Positions 47,620 to 56,443 of a stretch of DNA of 64,000 nt are shown here, piece by piece. Positions within the stretch are counted from its first letter, which is position 1; the number at the start of each line of letters is the position of its first letter. The stretch is taken from positions 434,001 to 498,000 of the forward strand of contig CAWCDW010000003.1 in NCBI GenBank assembly GCA_963794475.1. The letters are read 5' to 3'. Origin of the DNA: GAS188 sp963794475. Its GTDB lineage: Bacteria; Pseudomonadota; Alphaproteobacteria; Rhizobiales; Beijerinckiaceae. Below the pieces are notes generated by a model. It was not told the origin of the DNA and made no database searches. It saw only the letters and a list, made by a program, of their open reading frames with translations. Both the position numbers and the translations under genes were made by a program.

Positions 47620-49068
47620 TCACTGCACCGCCTCGCCATGCAGGGCGAGATCGAGCCCTTCGAGCTCGGTGTCGCTGTCCACCCGCAGCCCGATCGCCAT
47701 GTCGATGATTTTCAGGATGATGAGGGAGATGACGGCGTCATAGATGAAGACGACGGCAACGCCGATGATCTGGTTCAGGACCTGTCGCGGGTTGCCCTCG
47801 ATGAGGCCGGCCGTGCCGCCATATTGCTCGATGGCGAAGACGCCCGTGAGAATGGCGCCGACCATGCCGCCGACCGCGTGCACGCCGAAGCAATCGAGCG
47901 CGTCGTCATACCCAAAGACATGCTTGAGCGAGGTGGCGCCGAGGTAACAGGCGATGCCCGCCGCGACACCGATCACCATCGAGCCGACGGGGCCGACGAA
48001 GCCCGAGGCCGGCGTTATGGCAACGAGGCCCGCGACCGCGCCGGAGGCGATGCCGACCACGGTCGGCTTGCCGCGATGCGCCCATTCGACGAACATCCAG
48101 GTGAGCCCGGCGACCGCCGTCGCGATCTGGGTAACCGTCATCGCCATGCCGGCCTGCATGCCGGCGGTGACGGCCGAGCCCGCGTTGAAGCCGAACCAAC
48201 CGACCCAAAGCAGCGACGCGCCGATGAAGGTGAGCACCATGTTGTGGGCCGGCGCCGTGTCGCGGCGCTTGCCGAGCACGAGGGCGCACATCAGGCCGGC
48301 GACGCCCGCATTGATATGCACGACCGTTCCGCCGGCGAAATCGAGCACCTTGACCCAACCGGCGAAATCGCCCTTCTCATCGGTGTTGGCGGCGCTGAAG
48401 ATCCCGTCCGGGCCCCAGACCCAATGGGCGATGGGCGCATAGACGAAGATCGCCCATAGCCCGATGAACCACAGCATGGCGGAGAATTTCATGCGCTCCG
48501 CGAAGGCGCCGGCGATCAGCGCCGGCGTGATGATCGCGAAGGTCATCTGGAAGCACATATAAACCGTTTCGGGGATCGTCGGCGCGAGCGAATTCGGGTT
48601 GCCGATGCCTTTCGCGATGTCGCTCACGATATCGCGCAGAAAGACCCGGCTGAAGCCGCCGATGAAGGCGGTGCCGCCGGTGAACGCCAAGCTGTAGGTG
48701 ACGCAAGCGAAGAGCACGGTGACGAGGCAGGTGATGGCGAAGCTCGTCATCACCGTATCGCCCACATTCTTCTTGCGCACCATTCCGCCGTAGAAGAGGC
48801 CAAGGCCCGGTATGGTCATCATCAAGACGAGCGCGACCGAGGTGAGCATCCAGGCGGTGTCGCCGGAATTCGGCGTGCAGTCCTTGAGCGTCTTGGCATC
48901 GCAGGCGGGTGGTGTCGCGGCGGCGGCCGGCGCCGTGGGCGCGGCGACGGCGGGCGCGGCGGTCTGGGCGAAGCCATGGCTCGAGGACACCAGCATCGCG
49001 GCGGCGGCGAGGAGGAACCCGCACAGAAGTGCCAAAAGCCCGGCACGAGAAAAAATGGTGAGCGTCAT
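47620..49068 (-). CDS. amtB: Ammonium transporter AmtB
   Basis: 482 residues. A signal peptide (about 1-35) and an Ala/Pro-rich linker precede 11 membrane segments with the twin histidines in GTVVHINAGVAG and DCFGVHAVGGMVG. A channel for ammonium across the inner membrane, trimeric, blocked by GlnK. It follows glnK after 38 bases and is read from the same promoter. The frame is open into glnK, but the ATG at 49068 directly precedes the signal peptide. Confidence 0.96.
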   Translation of the reverse strand: MTLTIFSRAGLLALLCGFLLAAAAMLVSSSHGFAQTAAPAVAAPTAPAAAATPPACDAKTLKDCTPNSGDTAWMLTSVALVLMMTIPGLGLFYGGMVRKKNVGDTVMTSFAITCLVTVLFACVTYSLAFTGGTAFIGGFSRVFLRDIVSDIAKGIGNPNSLAPTIPETVYMCFQMTFAIITPALIAGAFAERMKFSAMLWFIGLWAIFVYAPIAHWVWGPDGIFSAANTDEKGDFAGWVKVLDFAGGTVVHINAGVAGLMCALVLGKRRDTAPAHNMVLTFIGASLLWVGWFGFNAGSAVTAGMQAGMAMTVTQIATAVAGLTWMFVEWAHRGKPTVVGIASGAVAGLVAITPASGFVGPVGSMVIGVAAGIACYLGATSLKHVFGYDDALDCFGVHAVGGMVGAILTGVFAIEQYGGTAGLIEGNPRQVLNQIIGVAVVFIYDAVISLIILKIIDMAIGLRVDSDTELEGLDLALHGEAVQ

Positions 49069-49106
49069 GAGTTTGATCCTGTCCGTGTCGATTTTCGAGG
49101 GATTTT

Positions 49107-49445
49107 TCAAAGGGCGTCTTCGTCGCGCTCGCCGGTGCGGATGCGCACCGCTTCCTCGAGCTCGTAGACGAAGATCTTGCCGTCGCCGATCTGGCCGGTG
49201 CGGGCCGCCGTCGAGATGGCCTCGACGGCCTTGCCGACCAGGCTCGCGGCCACCGCCACCTCGATCTTCACCTTGGGGAGAAAGCTCACGGCATATTCGG
49301 CGCCCCGATAAATCTCGGTGTGCCCCTTCTGGCGCCCATATCCCTTGACCTCGGTGACGGTGAGGCCATTCACGCCTATCCCCGTCAGCGCGTCGCGCAC
49401 CTCCTCGAGCTTGAAGGGCTTGATCACCGCCATCACGATTTTCAT
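49107..49445 (-). CDS. glnK: Nitrogen regulatory protein PII (GlnK)
   Basis: 112 residues, complete. Tyr51 in RGAEYAVSF is the uridylylation site of the T-loop. KVKIEVAVAASLVGKAVEAI and TGQIGDGKIFVYELEEAVRIRTGE are typical PII motifs. It senses 2-oxoglutarate, ATP and ADP and closes AmtB when ammonium is high. First gene of glnK-amtB; a sigma-54-type promoter lies just upstream. Confidence 0.97.
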   Translation of the reverse strand: MKIVMAVIKPFKLEEVRDALTGIGVNGLTVTEVKGYGRQKGHTEIYRGAEYAVSFLPKVKIEVAVAASLVGKAVEAISTAARTGQIGDGKIFVYELEEAVRIRTGERDEDAL

Positions 49446-49493
49446 GAAACTCGCCTCCGCGGACCCTTGCGCGGGTCACTCGGAAGGCTCTTT

Positions 49494-49508
49494 TCAAAGG
49501 ACATGCCA
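49494..49508 (-). promoter_or_regulatory. Candidate sigma-54 promoter of glnK-amtB
   Basis: Minus-strand TGGCATG-TCCT-TTGA, two mismatches to the TGGCACG-N4-TTGC consensus and exact -24/-12 spacing. It lies 49-63 bases upstream of the glnK ATG. NtrC control of glnK-amtB is established in many Proteobacteria. NtrC-binding sites were not clearly seen. Confidence 0.55.
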
Positions 49509-49639
49509 AAGGGCGTTGGCGCACCCGATAAGGAGGGTCGAAGAGTTGGGCCTCTTGAGGCTTCCCGTCCTAGCGCCTTCGGGTTGCCTAAAAAATAGGC
49601 ATTCGCTTGGTAAATGGGCGTCTGAATGCCATTCGAAGG

Positions 49640-50380
49640 AATGCGAGCCCCGTGATGGGCACAATGTGGTCTGGCGGCGATGGCGCGTGGCGAAGGCCAA
49701 CCTTTCGAATTGCAAGCGCAGCACGTCTTGAAGAAGCGCCAAAAACGAGAGCCGCATCACTTCCCGTGAGCTTCTCGAAAGCATGACGACCGAGCGACCA
49801 GACGATCGCGTCCTCCTCCACGCGCAGGCTTGCGGTGCGCGGCACGCGCAACATGAACGCGATCTCCCCGACGAGCATGCGCGGCCCGAAGACACGCACG
49901 CGGTCGGCGTGCTCACCTCCCGCCTCGAGCATGGCGCTCACGCGCCCTTTCTCGATGAACTACAAATCGTCGGTGGGGTCGCCATGACGGTATATGAAAT
50001 CCCCGACTCGGAGCACGAGCGGATGCTTGATCCTTCTCGTCACGACCCACAGTATGGCGGCCATCCGAGGAGAGTTGCGAGCAGAAGCCCTTCACGCGGT
50101 TGCGCGAATTGAGGCAGCGAATGAAGCTCGAGGGGGATATTCTTTTGATCGCGCCCGCGATCATCGGCCACCCGGTCGCTCCCATGAAGCCGGCGAGTAC
50201 CGGATAGGGAACAAAACGGCCCGAGCTTGCACCCGCGAACGAAGCCTACGAGGAGCAAAGCGGCTGCCGTCGACACGGTCGCGGTGAACAGGGCCGCGTT
50301 GGCGAGGGCCAATCTCTGGCTCGGCCGCAACCCTTCCAGGGCCGGGCCGCTCATCTGACACTTGCCGAGCCTGCACGAAA
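49640..50380 (-). pseudogene. Remnant of a SulP-type transporter with cyclic-nucleotide-binding domain
   Basis: Two fragments in shifting frames. Upstream: ALFTATVSTAAALLLVGFV and, after a frameshift, GRFVPYPVLAGFMGATGWPM, the SulP membrane-domain pattern around segments 3-4. Downstream: LRVGDFIYRHGDPTDDL, then a TAG (49960-49962) where a Tyr is usual, then FIEKGRVSAMLEAGG and MLVGEIAFMLRVPRTASL, a cNMP-binding domain. A further frame change gives ALLQDVLRLQFERLAFATR near 49700. Most of the transporter core (about 400 residues) is absent. Multiple lesions indicate true decay. Confidence 0.7.
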
Positions 50381-50423
50381 GTGGCCGCGCGTTCACGGCG
50401 TTGAAGAGGCGTATGATGCCCCG

Positions 50424-50576
50424 ATTCAATGGCAAATCAATGACAATGAAATTGTAAAGCAATCCATTTGTCTTTATTTTTTTGACCCGCAATAATCAAT
50501 GCTAGTTATTTTTTATACTTACAATTTTTAGTCTTTATAAGACGAATACTTACCACGTTCTATTCGTAATTTTACC
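50424..50576. other. AT-rich patch without genes
   Basis: About 150 bases with long A/T runs (for example TTATTTTTTTGACC, ATTTTTTATACTTAC) in otherwise GC-rich DNA, between the SulP remnant and the end of the sugar ABC operon. No coding signal. Could be a foreign scar, a transcription-terminator zone or promoter DNA. Confidence 0.6.
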
Positions 50577-50963
50577 TCAACTTTTGGCCGGGGGAAGCAC
50601 CAGCGGCCTGCGCAAGCCCACATCTTGCGCCGCGAACCAAAGGCGCAAGATGAGAGGCTGCCCTTGTCGGCCGTCGGGACCGATCGCATCGAGCCGGATT
50701 TGGTGCGAGCGGTTGTCGTCGAAGCGGAACTCGCCCGCCGCATCCGTGGTGGTGCGAGCTTTCTCGAGGAAGTGCGAGGTGATGTTGCGCTCATAAAGGA
50801 CGACGGTCGCCCCCGCCGCCGGCGCGCCGTCGGCACGCAAGACCTTCCCGCGCACCTGCCCATGCGCATGGGCTGCGACATAGAGGTTCCAGCCGATAAG
50901 GGCCGCGAGCGCGAACGCGGGCACGAGGAAGAAGCGGCTGGCGAGGATGGCGCGCCAGTTCAT
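50577..50963 (-). CDS. Membrane-anchored carboxypeptidase-regulatory-like (beta-sandwich) protein
   Basis: 128 residues. An N-terminal anchor (about 8-30, FFLVPAFALAALIGWNLYVA) is followed by an Ig-like CarboxypepD-reg pattern: GQVRGKVLRADGAPAAGATV, ARTTTDAAGEFRFDD and IGPDGRQGQPLILRLW. Its ATG overlaps the stop of the sugar permease gene as TGATG, so it is probably part of the same operon and translated with it. Not a usual member of a CUT1 transporter. Role unknown; binding or stabilising sugar on the periplasmic side is a guess. Confidence 0.65.
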   Translation of the reverse strand: MNWRAILASRFFLVPAFALAALIGWNLYVAAHAHGQVRGKVLRADGAPAAGATVVLYERNITSHFLEKARTTTDAAGEFRFDDNRSHQIRLDAIGPDGRQGQPLILRLWFAAQDVGLRRPLVLPPAKS

Positions 50964-51772
50964 CCCTTGGTCGCTCCCGAGGTGAGCCCACGAATGAACT
51001 CCTTCTGCGCCATCAGGAACACCACGATGCCCGGCAAAAGCACCATGCACACGAAGGCGTAGAGCGCGCCCGTGGTGTCCTCGACATAGGCGAGGAAGCG
51101 GGCGAGGCCGAGCGGCAAGGTTTGCATGGTGACATCGCGCGTGATGATCAGCGGCCAGAGGAAGGCGTTCCAGGACCAGATGAAGGACAAGATGACGTTC
51201 GTCGCGATGGCGGGCTTGGCGAGAGGCAGCATGATGCGAAGCAAGATGCGTAGCTCGCCGAGCCCATCAATGCGCGCGGCCTGCTGCAAGGACGCCGGTA
51301 TCGCCTCGAACGCCGCCTTGAAAATGAAGATGCAGACGATGGTCGACAAGAGCGGCAGCGCGAGCCCGAGATAGCTGTTGAGCACGCCGAGCCTCGCGCT
51401 CACGAGATAGGCCGGAATGATGGTCGCCTGGAAGGGGATCAGCATGCAGGAAAGAAAGAGCAGCACGACGGCCCGCTTGCCGGCAAAGTTTTTCGTCAGC
51501 GCATATCCGGCGGCGGCGTTGAACAGGATGTTGCCGGCAACCGCGATCAGCGACACGATCACGCTGTTGGCGAAATAGCGGGCGAAGGGAATCAAGTACC
51601 AGACATCCACGAAATTATAGAGATGCGGATGGAGCGGCAAGATGCGCGGCGGATACGCATAGATGTTCTCGTTGGTGACCGCCGTCTTCGCCACCCAATA
51701 AAACGGGATGAGCATCAGGGCGCAGACGAGGACCATCACGGAATGGCGCAGGAGATGCCCGCGCTTTCGCAT
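50960..51772 (-). CDS. Sugar-type ABC transporter permease (MalG/UgpE family)
   Basis: 270 residues and six membrane segments. The CUT1 signature EAA motif is ASLQQAARIDGLGELRILLRIMLPLAKPA. Preceded by MVLVCALMLIPFYWVAKTAVTNENI, the usual N-terminal part. The ATG is coupled to the preceding permease stop and its own stop to the next gene. Channel subunit with the MalF-like protein. Confidence 0.93.
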   Translation of the reverse strand: MRKRGHLLRHSVMVLVCALMLIPFYWVAKTAVTNENIYAYPPRILPLHPHLYNFVDVWYLIPFARYFANSVIVSLIAVAGNILFNAAAGYALTKNFAGKRAVVLLFLSCMLIPFQATIIPAYLVSARLGVLNSYLGLALPLLSTIVCIFIFKAAFEAIPASLQQAARIDGLGELRILLRIMLPLAKPAIATNVILSFIWSWNAFLWPLIITRDVTMQTLPLGLARFLAYVEDTTGALYAFVCMVLLPGIVVFLMAQKEFIRGLTSGATKG

Positions 51773-52746
51773 CAGGCGCTCTCCACCGAGCCGGCGTTGC
51801 CGCCGACGGCGCGGTTCGCCAGGAAGGTGAGGATGACGAGAAGCGTGAATTGCACCACGGTGAGCGCCGCGGCGTAATCGAAGCGCGTCTCGCCGAAGCC
51901 CATGTTGTAGATGTGCGTCACGAGAAGCTCGGTCGCATGCGCCGGGCCGCCGCCCGTCATCACGTAGACGAGGTCGAAGGCGGTGAAGGAATTCAGGATG
52001 CCGATCACGGCGCAGATGAAGAGCGAAGGGCGCAACATCGGCAGCGTGATCCGAAGGAAGCGCGAGACCGCGGGCGCACCGTCGATGCGCGCGGCCTCGT
52101 AAAGGTGCTGGGGAATGCTCTGCAACCCGGTGAGCAGGATGATCATGTAGAAGCCGATCACCTGCCAGATGTCGGCTAGAATGACGCTCGGCAGCGCCCA
52201 GCCGAAGGATTGCAGGAAGGGGATCGGGTCCTTGATCAGCCCGCTGCCGCGCAAAACAAAATTGATGAAGCCGCCTCGCTCGTCATAGAGCCAGCGCCAG
52301 ACGATGCCGACCGCGACGCTCATCAAGGGATAGCTCAGGAAAATGATGGTGCGGTAGATGGCGGCGCCCTTGAGATCGCTGTTGACCGCGAGCGCGATGG
52401 CGAGCGCGAGCAGGATGGCGAGCGGAGAGGCCAGGATAAAGATCAGCGTGTTGGTCAGCGCCTGCCAGAAGACATCGTCCTCGAAGAACATCTCGGCGTA
52501 ATTGTCGAGGCCGGCGAAGCGCGCGGCCTTCAGCGGCGACCAATATTCGAAGGAGAGGACGACGTTCCAGGCAAGCGGCAGGATGCGATAAAGCAGGAAG
52601 ATCGCCAGCGACGGCAGAAGGAAGCAGGCGACGAGCATCGCCTCGCGCGTGCGTTTGCGCTGGTACCAGCCCGTCCGATGGGCGGGCGCCGTGGCGGCGG
52701 CGACGTTCGCCGTCGACCCGACAGGGTTCGGGGCCTCGAGGTTCAC
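51772..52746 (-). CDS. Sugar-type ABC transporter permease (MalF/UgpA family)
   Basis: 324 residues with six membrane segments. An N-terminal charged tail of about 35 residues precedes LVACFLLPSLAIFLLYRILPLAWN. The EAA motif is YEAARIDGAPAVSRFLRITLPMLRPSL. It starts four bases before the stop of the binding-protein gene. CUT1 family; substrates are usually sugars or glycerol phosphates. Confidence 0.94.
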   Translation of the reverse strand: MNLEAPNPVGSTANVAAATAPAHRTGWYQRKRTREAMLVACFLLPSLAIFLLYRILPLAWNVVLSFEYWSPLKAARFAGLDNYAEMFFEDDVFWQALTNTLIFILASPLAILLALAIALAVNSDLKGAAIYRTIIFLSYPLMSVAVGIVWRWLYDERGGFINFVLRGSGLIKDPIPFLQSFGWALPSVILADIWQVIGFYMIILLTGLQSIPQHLYEAARIDGAPAVSRFLRITLPMLRPSLFICAVIGILNSFTAFDLVYVMTGGGPAHATELLVTHIYNMGFGETRFDYAAALTVVQFTLLVILTFLANRAVGGNAGSVESA

Positions 52747-54000
52747 GCCCGGCGCAGCTCGCGCTCGACCTTTTTCTCGGCGTCGGCGAGCGCCGTCTTA
52801 GCGTCGCGGCGGCCGAGAAAGATGTTCTGCATCTCCGCCCAGACGACGTTCTTCACCGCGGAATCATCGCTCAAGCGCCAATTGCCGGTGAGCTTGTCCG
52901 TGTGCTCGATCTGGGTGCGCAGCACGGTGGCCGCCGTCGGATCATTCTTGTCGAGCTCGGCGAGGAATTCCTTGTCGACCTCGGCATTGGCGGTCGTCAG
53001 CGTGCGCCCGCGCGCGAACTGCATCGCCTGCGTCTTCTCGGTGACGAATTTCACGAAGGCCCAGGCGAGCTCGGGGTTTTTGGCGCCTTTCGAGATCGCA
53101 TAGCCGTGCGAGTTCGGGGTCGACCAAAAGCCCGGCACCTCGGCGATGCCGATAGTCTCGGGCGTGATCCAGGAGCCCTGTGTCTTGACGAAGAAATAGG
53201 CGGAGGAATGGGCGTGGAGCATGCCGACATTGCCGGCCGCGAAAGCGCCGTTCGGCTCGACCCAACGCCCGGTCCAGGAGATCTTGTTGATCGACCCTTC
53301 GCGCCGTCGCCTTGGCGAGCTTGTCGGCGGTCTCGATGCCGGCCGGCGTATTGAAGCTCGGCTTCTTCAGATCGGGCGTGAGGAGATCGACGCCTTGCAT
53401 GCGAAAAAGCGGCCAGTAGAGCCAGTCGAAATTCAAGGTGAGAAAGCCGGTGCGATCATCTCCCGAGACCGCCTTCGCGTAGCTCAAGATGTCGTCGAGG
53501 CTTTTCGGCGCATATTCGATGCCGGCCGCCTTGAACATCGGCTTGTTGTAGAACAGCAGGCTCTTGGAGACATAGAAGGGGATGAGGTAATTCTTGCCTT
53601 CGAACACCCAATTCGCGAGATATTCGGCGTTGAAGCGCGCGCGCACCTCCGGCTCCTTCTCGAGGAGCGGAGTGAGATCCATGAGCGCGCCCTGGCCCGC
53701 CCATTCGAGCCCGAGCCCGCCCTGGATGTCGACGATGTCGGGCGGCGTGCCAGCGGCGAGCTGTGTTTGGTAGAAAGCGGGAAGCTCGGGCCCCTTCTTG
53801 TCGAGCCATTCGATCTCGACGCCGGGGTGCTGCGCCTGGAAGGTCGCGAACCACTGTTTGAACAGCGGCTCCATGTCGATGATGTTCCACGTCAGAATGG
53901 AGAGCTTCTTCGTTCCGGTCTGGGCGTAGATCCTCTTCGGCAGGAAGCTTGCCGCGGCCGCCCCGGCCGACATCTTGAGGACATCTCTGCGTTTGTGCAT
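52743..54000 (-). pseudogene. Sugar-type ABC substrate-binding protein (SBP family 1), one-base frameshift
   Basis: A signal of Tat type (MHKRRDVLKMSAGAAAASF), then LSILTWNIIDMEPLFKQWF and PGVEIEWLDKKGPELPAFYQ. At about 53298-53299 an extra base breaks the frame after DKLAKATAR. The protein resumes as GSINKISWTGRWVEPNGAF and ends EKKVERELRRA. Restoring the frame gives 418 residues, the usual size. The downstream half keeps family pattern, so the lesion is recent or an error. Part of the CUT1 importer operon. Confidence 0.85.
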
Positions 54001-54051
54001 GGCCGTCTCCCTTACTTCCCTCTCCTGCCGCCGCCCCGAACGTCTTTCCGA

Positions 54052-54126
54052 TTTTCTCTTGGTCGGTTTTCTCTTGGCTAGTTTTCTCTTGGCCAGTTTT
54101 CTCTTGGCTAGTTTTCTGTTGGCTAG
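54052..54126. repeat. Five-unit 15-base tandem repeat
   Basis: Units of TTTTCTCTTGGCTAG with single changes (GGTCGG, GGCCAG, TTTTCTGTTGGCTAG) at 54052, 54067, 54082, 54097 and 54112. The last unit includes the stop codon of the ATPase gene. It lies between the ATPase and the binding-protein gene. A minisatellite-like array; the repeat number may vary between strains. Confidence 0.85.
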
Positions 54127-55202
54127 AGCCTCTTCCCCGAGGCGCGATCAAAGAGATGCACATCCTGCGGATCGATCGTGAGCGCCAGAGGATCGCCCGG
54201 CGCACGCACGCTTTTCGGCGGCATGCGGGCGATGAGCGTCGCGCCGCCGAGATCGAATTGCACCATCGTGTCCGAGCCGAGCGGCTCGACCACGCCGGCC
54301 TTCGCCGTGATCTCGGCCTTACCCGTCTCGCGCGCCGCAACGAGATGTTCCGGCCGCACGCCGAACCAGATGTCGCTGCGGCGCGCCGCGTCGAGCCGGG
54401 CCGAAACCTTCGCCGGAAGAGTAAGCCGCGCGCCGCCGGGCAACTCGACCGCCCCCTCCCCTAAAAGCGAAGCCGGAACGAGGTTCATGGGCGGAGCTCC
54501 CATGAAGGCAGCGACGAAAGTCGAGGACGGCCTCTCGTAAACCTCTTCGGGCGTGCCGATCTGCTGCACGCTCCCTTTGTCGAGCACCACGATGCGGTCG
54601 GCCAGCGTCATGGCTTCGACCTGATCATGCGTGACGTAGACCGTGGTCACCGGCACGCGCTGACGCAGCGCCTTGATCTCGGTGCGCATCGCAACCCGAA
54701 GCTTGGCATCGAGATTGGACAAAGGCTCATCGAACAGGAACACCTTCGGGTCGCGGACAATGGCGCGCCCCATGGCGACACGCTGGCGTTGCCCGCCCGA
54801 GAGCTGGCGCGGCATGCGCTCGGTGAGCGCCTCGATGTCGAGCATGCGCGCGGCTTCCTCGACACGCTTCTTGATCTTTGCCTTCGCGAACCCCCGATAA
54901 CGCAGCGAGAAGGCCATGTTCTGCTCGACCGTCATGTGCGGGTAAAGCGCATAATCCTGAAACACCATCGCGATGTCGCGATCCTTCGGATCGACCTCGT
55001 TCATCACGCGCCCGTCGATCGCGATTGAGCCGGAGGTGATCTCCTCGAGCCCGGCGATCATGCGAAGGATCGTGCTCTTGCCGCAGCCTGAGGGGCCAAC
55101 GAGAACGATGAACTCCCGGTCAGCGACGTCGAGATCGACGCCATGCACGACGGCGTGCGCGCCGTAAGACTTGCGCAGGGCGGAAAGGGTCAGCCGTGCC
55201 AT
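54123..55202 (-). CDS. Sugar-type ABC transporter ATPase (MalK/UgpC family)
   Basis: 359 residues. Walker A GPSGCGKST (near 39), Q-loop AMVFQDYALYPHMT, signature LSGGQRQRVAMGRAI, Walker B VFLFDEPLSNLDA and a C-terminal OB-fold regulatory region with FGVRPEHLVAARE. Energises the CUT1 importer. First gene of the operon on the minus strand, followed by the 15-base repeat and the binding-protein gene. The open frame continues upstream without similarity. Confidence 0.95.
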   Translation of the reverse strand: MARLTLSALRKSYGAHAVVHGVDLDVADREFIVLVGPSGCGKSTILRMIAGLEEITSGSIAIDGRVMNEVDPKDRDIAMVFQDYALYPHMTVEQNMAFSLRYRGFAKAKIKKRVEEAARMLDIEALTERMPRQLSGGQRQRVAMGRAIVRDPKVFLFDEPLSNLDAKLRVAMRTEIKALRQRVPVTTVYVTHDQVEAMTLADRIVVLDKGSVQQIGTPEEVYERPSSTFVAAFMGAPPMNLVPASLLGEGAVELPGGARLTLPAKVSARLDAARRSDIWFGVRPEHLVAARETGKAEITAKAGVVEPLGSDTMVQFDLGGATLIARMPPKSVRAPGDPLALTIDPQDVHLFDRASGKRL

Positions 55203-55377
55203 CGGCTCATCATGAGGGCCCGCTCGGGCATGGAACGCTCCGGATCTTCCAACACCCATATCCCGTCGCGAGAACGCCAACAATCCTTCCTTGCCGCCAT
55301 GCCGAAGGCAAGCTGAAAGGAGAGGCCCGAACAGAGCATCTTCTCGGCGCCTTGACCACCCGGTAAGACTCGTCGCG

Positions 55378-56091
55378 ATGAGCGCTCCCCGAAAACTGCC
55401 GCGCCGCCGCGCGACCTTCATCTACCGCCTGGCGAGCCTCGTCTATCTCGTTCCCGTGGCCTTTCTGCTTCTCTTCCTCACCCTCGCCTTGGTTTATTCG
55501 CAAACGCATCCCCCCTCGATGCTGATGCTCGGCCGTTGGCTCACGGCACAGCCGGTCGATCGCCGCTGGGTGTCGCTGGGTGACATCTCACCCCATCTCG
55601 TGGCCGCCGTGGTGACTTCGGAGGATGCACGATTTTGCGCCCATCACGGCGTCGATTGGGTGGAGCTGCACGCGGCGATCGACGAGGACGAGGACGGAGG
55701 GCCGAGCCGCGGCGCTTCGACCATCACCATGCAGACGGTGAAGAACCTGTTCTTGTGGAACTCCCGCTCTTTCGTCCGCAAGGGGCTCGAGATTCCGATG
55801 GCGCTGGCGCTCGACCGTCTCTGGTCGAAGCGGCGCACTCTCGAGGTCTATCTCAACATTGCCGAATGGGGGGACGGCGTATTCGGCGCCGAGGCGGCCT
55901 CGCGGGCGGATTTCGGCAAGGCCGCGAAGGAGCTGAACGCCCGCGAGGCGGCCCTCCTCGCCGCGGCGCTTCCCAACCCGAAGCTCCGCGACCCCCGCCA
56001 TCCGAGCCGCAAATACCTTCGGCGCGCCGCGACGATCGCGCGCCTCACCTCTCCGGCTGCCGATTGGCTCGAATGCGTCGAGGGCAAGTGA
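55378..56091 (+). CDS. mtgA: Monofunctional peptidoglycan transglycosylase
   Basis: 237 residues. One membrane anchor (about 22-40) and a GT51 domain with catalytic Glu82 in VVTSEDARFCAHHGVDW, then GASTITMQTVKNLFLW and KRRTLEVYLNIAEWGDGVFG. Polymerises lipid II into glycan strands in the periplasm. It is divergent from the sugar ABC operon; rpmF follows at 170 bases. Confidence 0.95.
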   Translation: MSAPRKLPRRRATFIYRLASLVYLVPVAFLLLFLTLALVYSQTHPPSMLMLGRWLTAQPVDRRWVSLGDISPHLVAAVVTSEDARFCAHHGVDWVELHAAIDEDEDGGPSRGASTITMQTVKNLFLWNSRSFVRKGLEIPMALALDRLWSKRRTLEVYLNIAEWGDGVFGAEAASRADFGKAAKELNAREAALLAAALPNPKLRDPRHPSRKYLRRAATIARLTSPAADWLECVEGK

Positions 56092-56260
56092 GGCAGCCGA
56101 ATATGCCGCCCCTTGCCGGCAAGGTGGCCCAGGGCCGGCGCCGATAGGGCTTTCATCCTCGTCTCAATTGGTGTATCGGCCGCGTTCTTGAATTCTGTTC
56201 ACCTCGACCCGTCGCCCGATGCGCCCATGGTGGCCGGGCGAACCGCGATTGGAGTTCCTC

Positions 56261-56443
56261 ATGGCTGTTCCGAAAAGAAAGACCTCGCGCATGAAGCGCG
56301 GCCAGCGCCGCTCCGCGGACGCGCTCGCGCGCCCGACCTATGTCGAGGACAAGGATTCAGGCGAGCTGCGCCGACCGCACCACATCGACCTGAAGAGCGG
56401 GATGTATCGAGGGCGCCAGGTGCTCAAGGCCAAAAATTCCTGA
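56261..56443 (+). CDS. rpmF: 50S ribosomal protein L32
   Basis: 60 residues: AVPKRKTSRMKRGQRRSADA at the N-terminus and PHHIDLKSGMYRGRQVL at the end. The Cys pairs of zinc-type L32 are absent, as in most alphaproteobacteria. A GGAG box lies 7 bases upstream of the ATG. mtgA-rpmF adjacency is common in Rhizobiales. Confidence 0.96.
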   Translation: MAVPKRKTSRMKRGQRRSADALARPTYVEDKDSGELRRPHHIDLKSGMYRGRQVLKAKNS

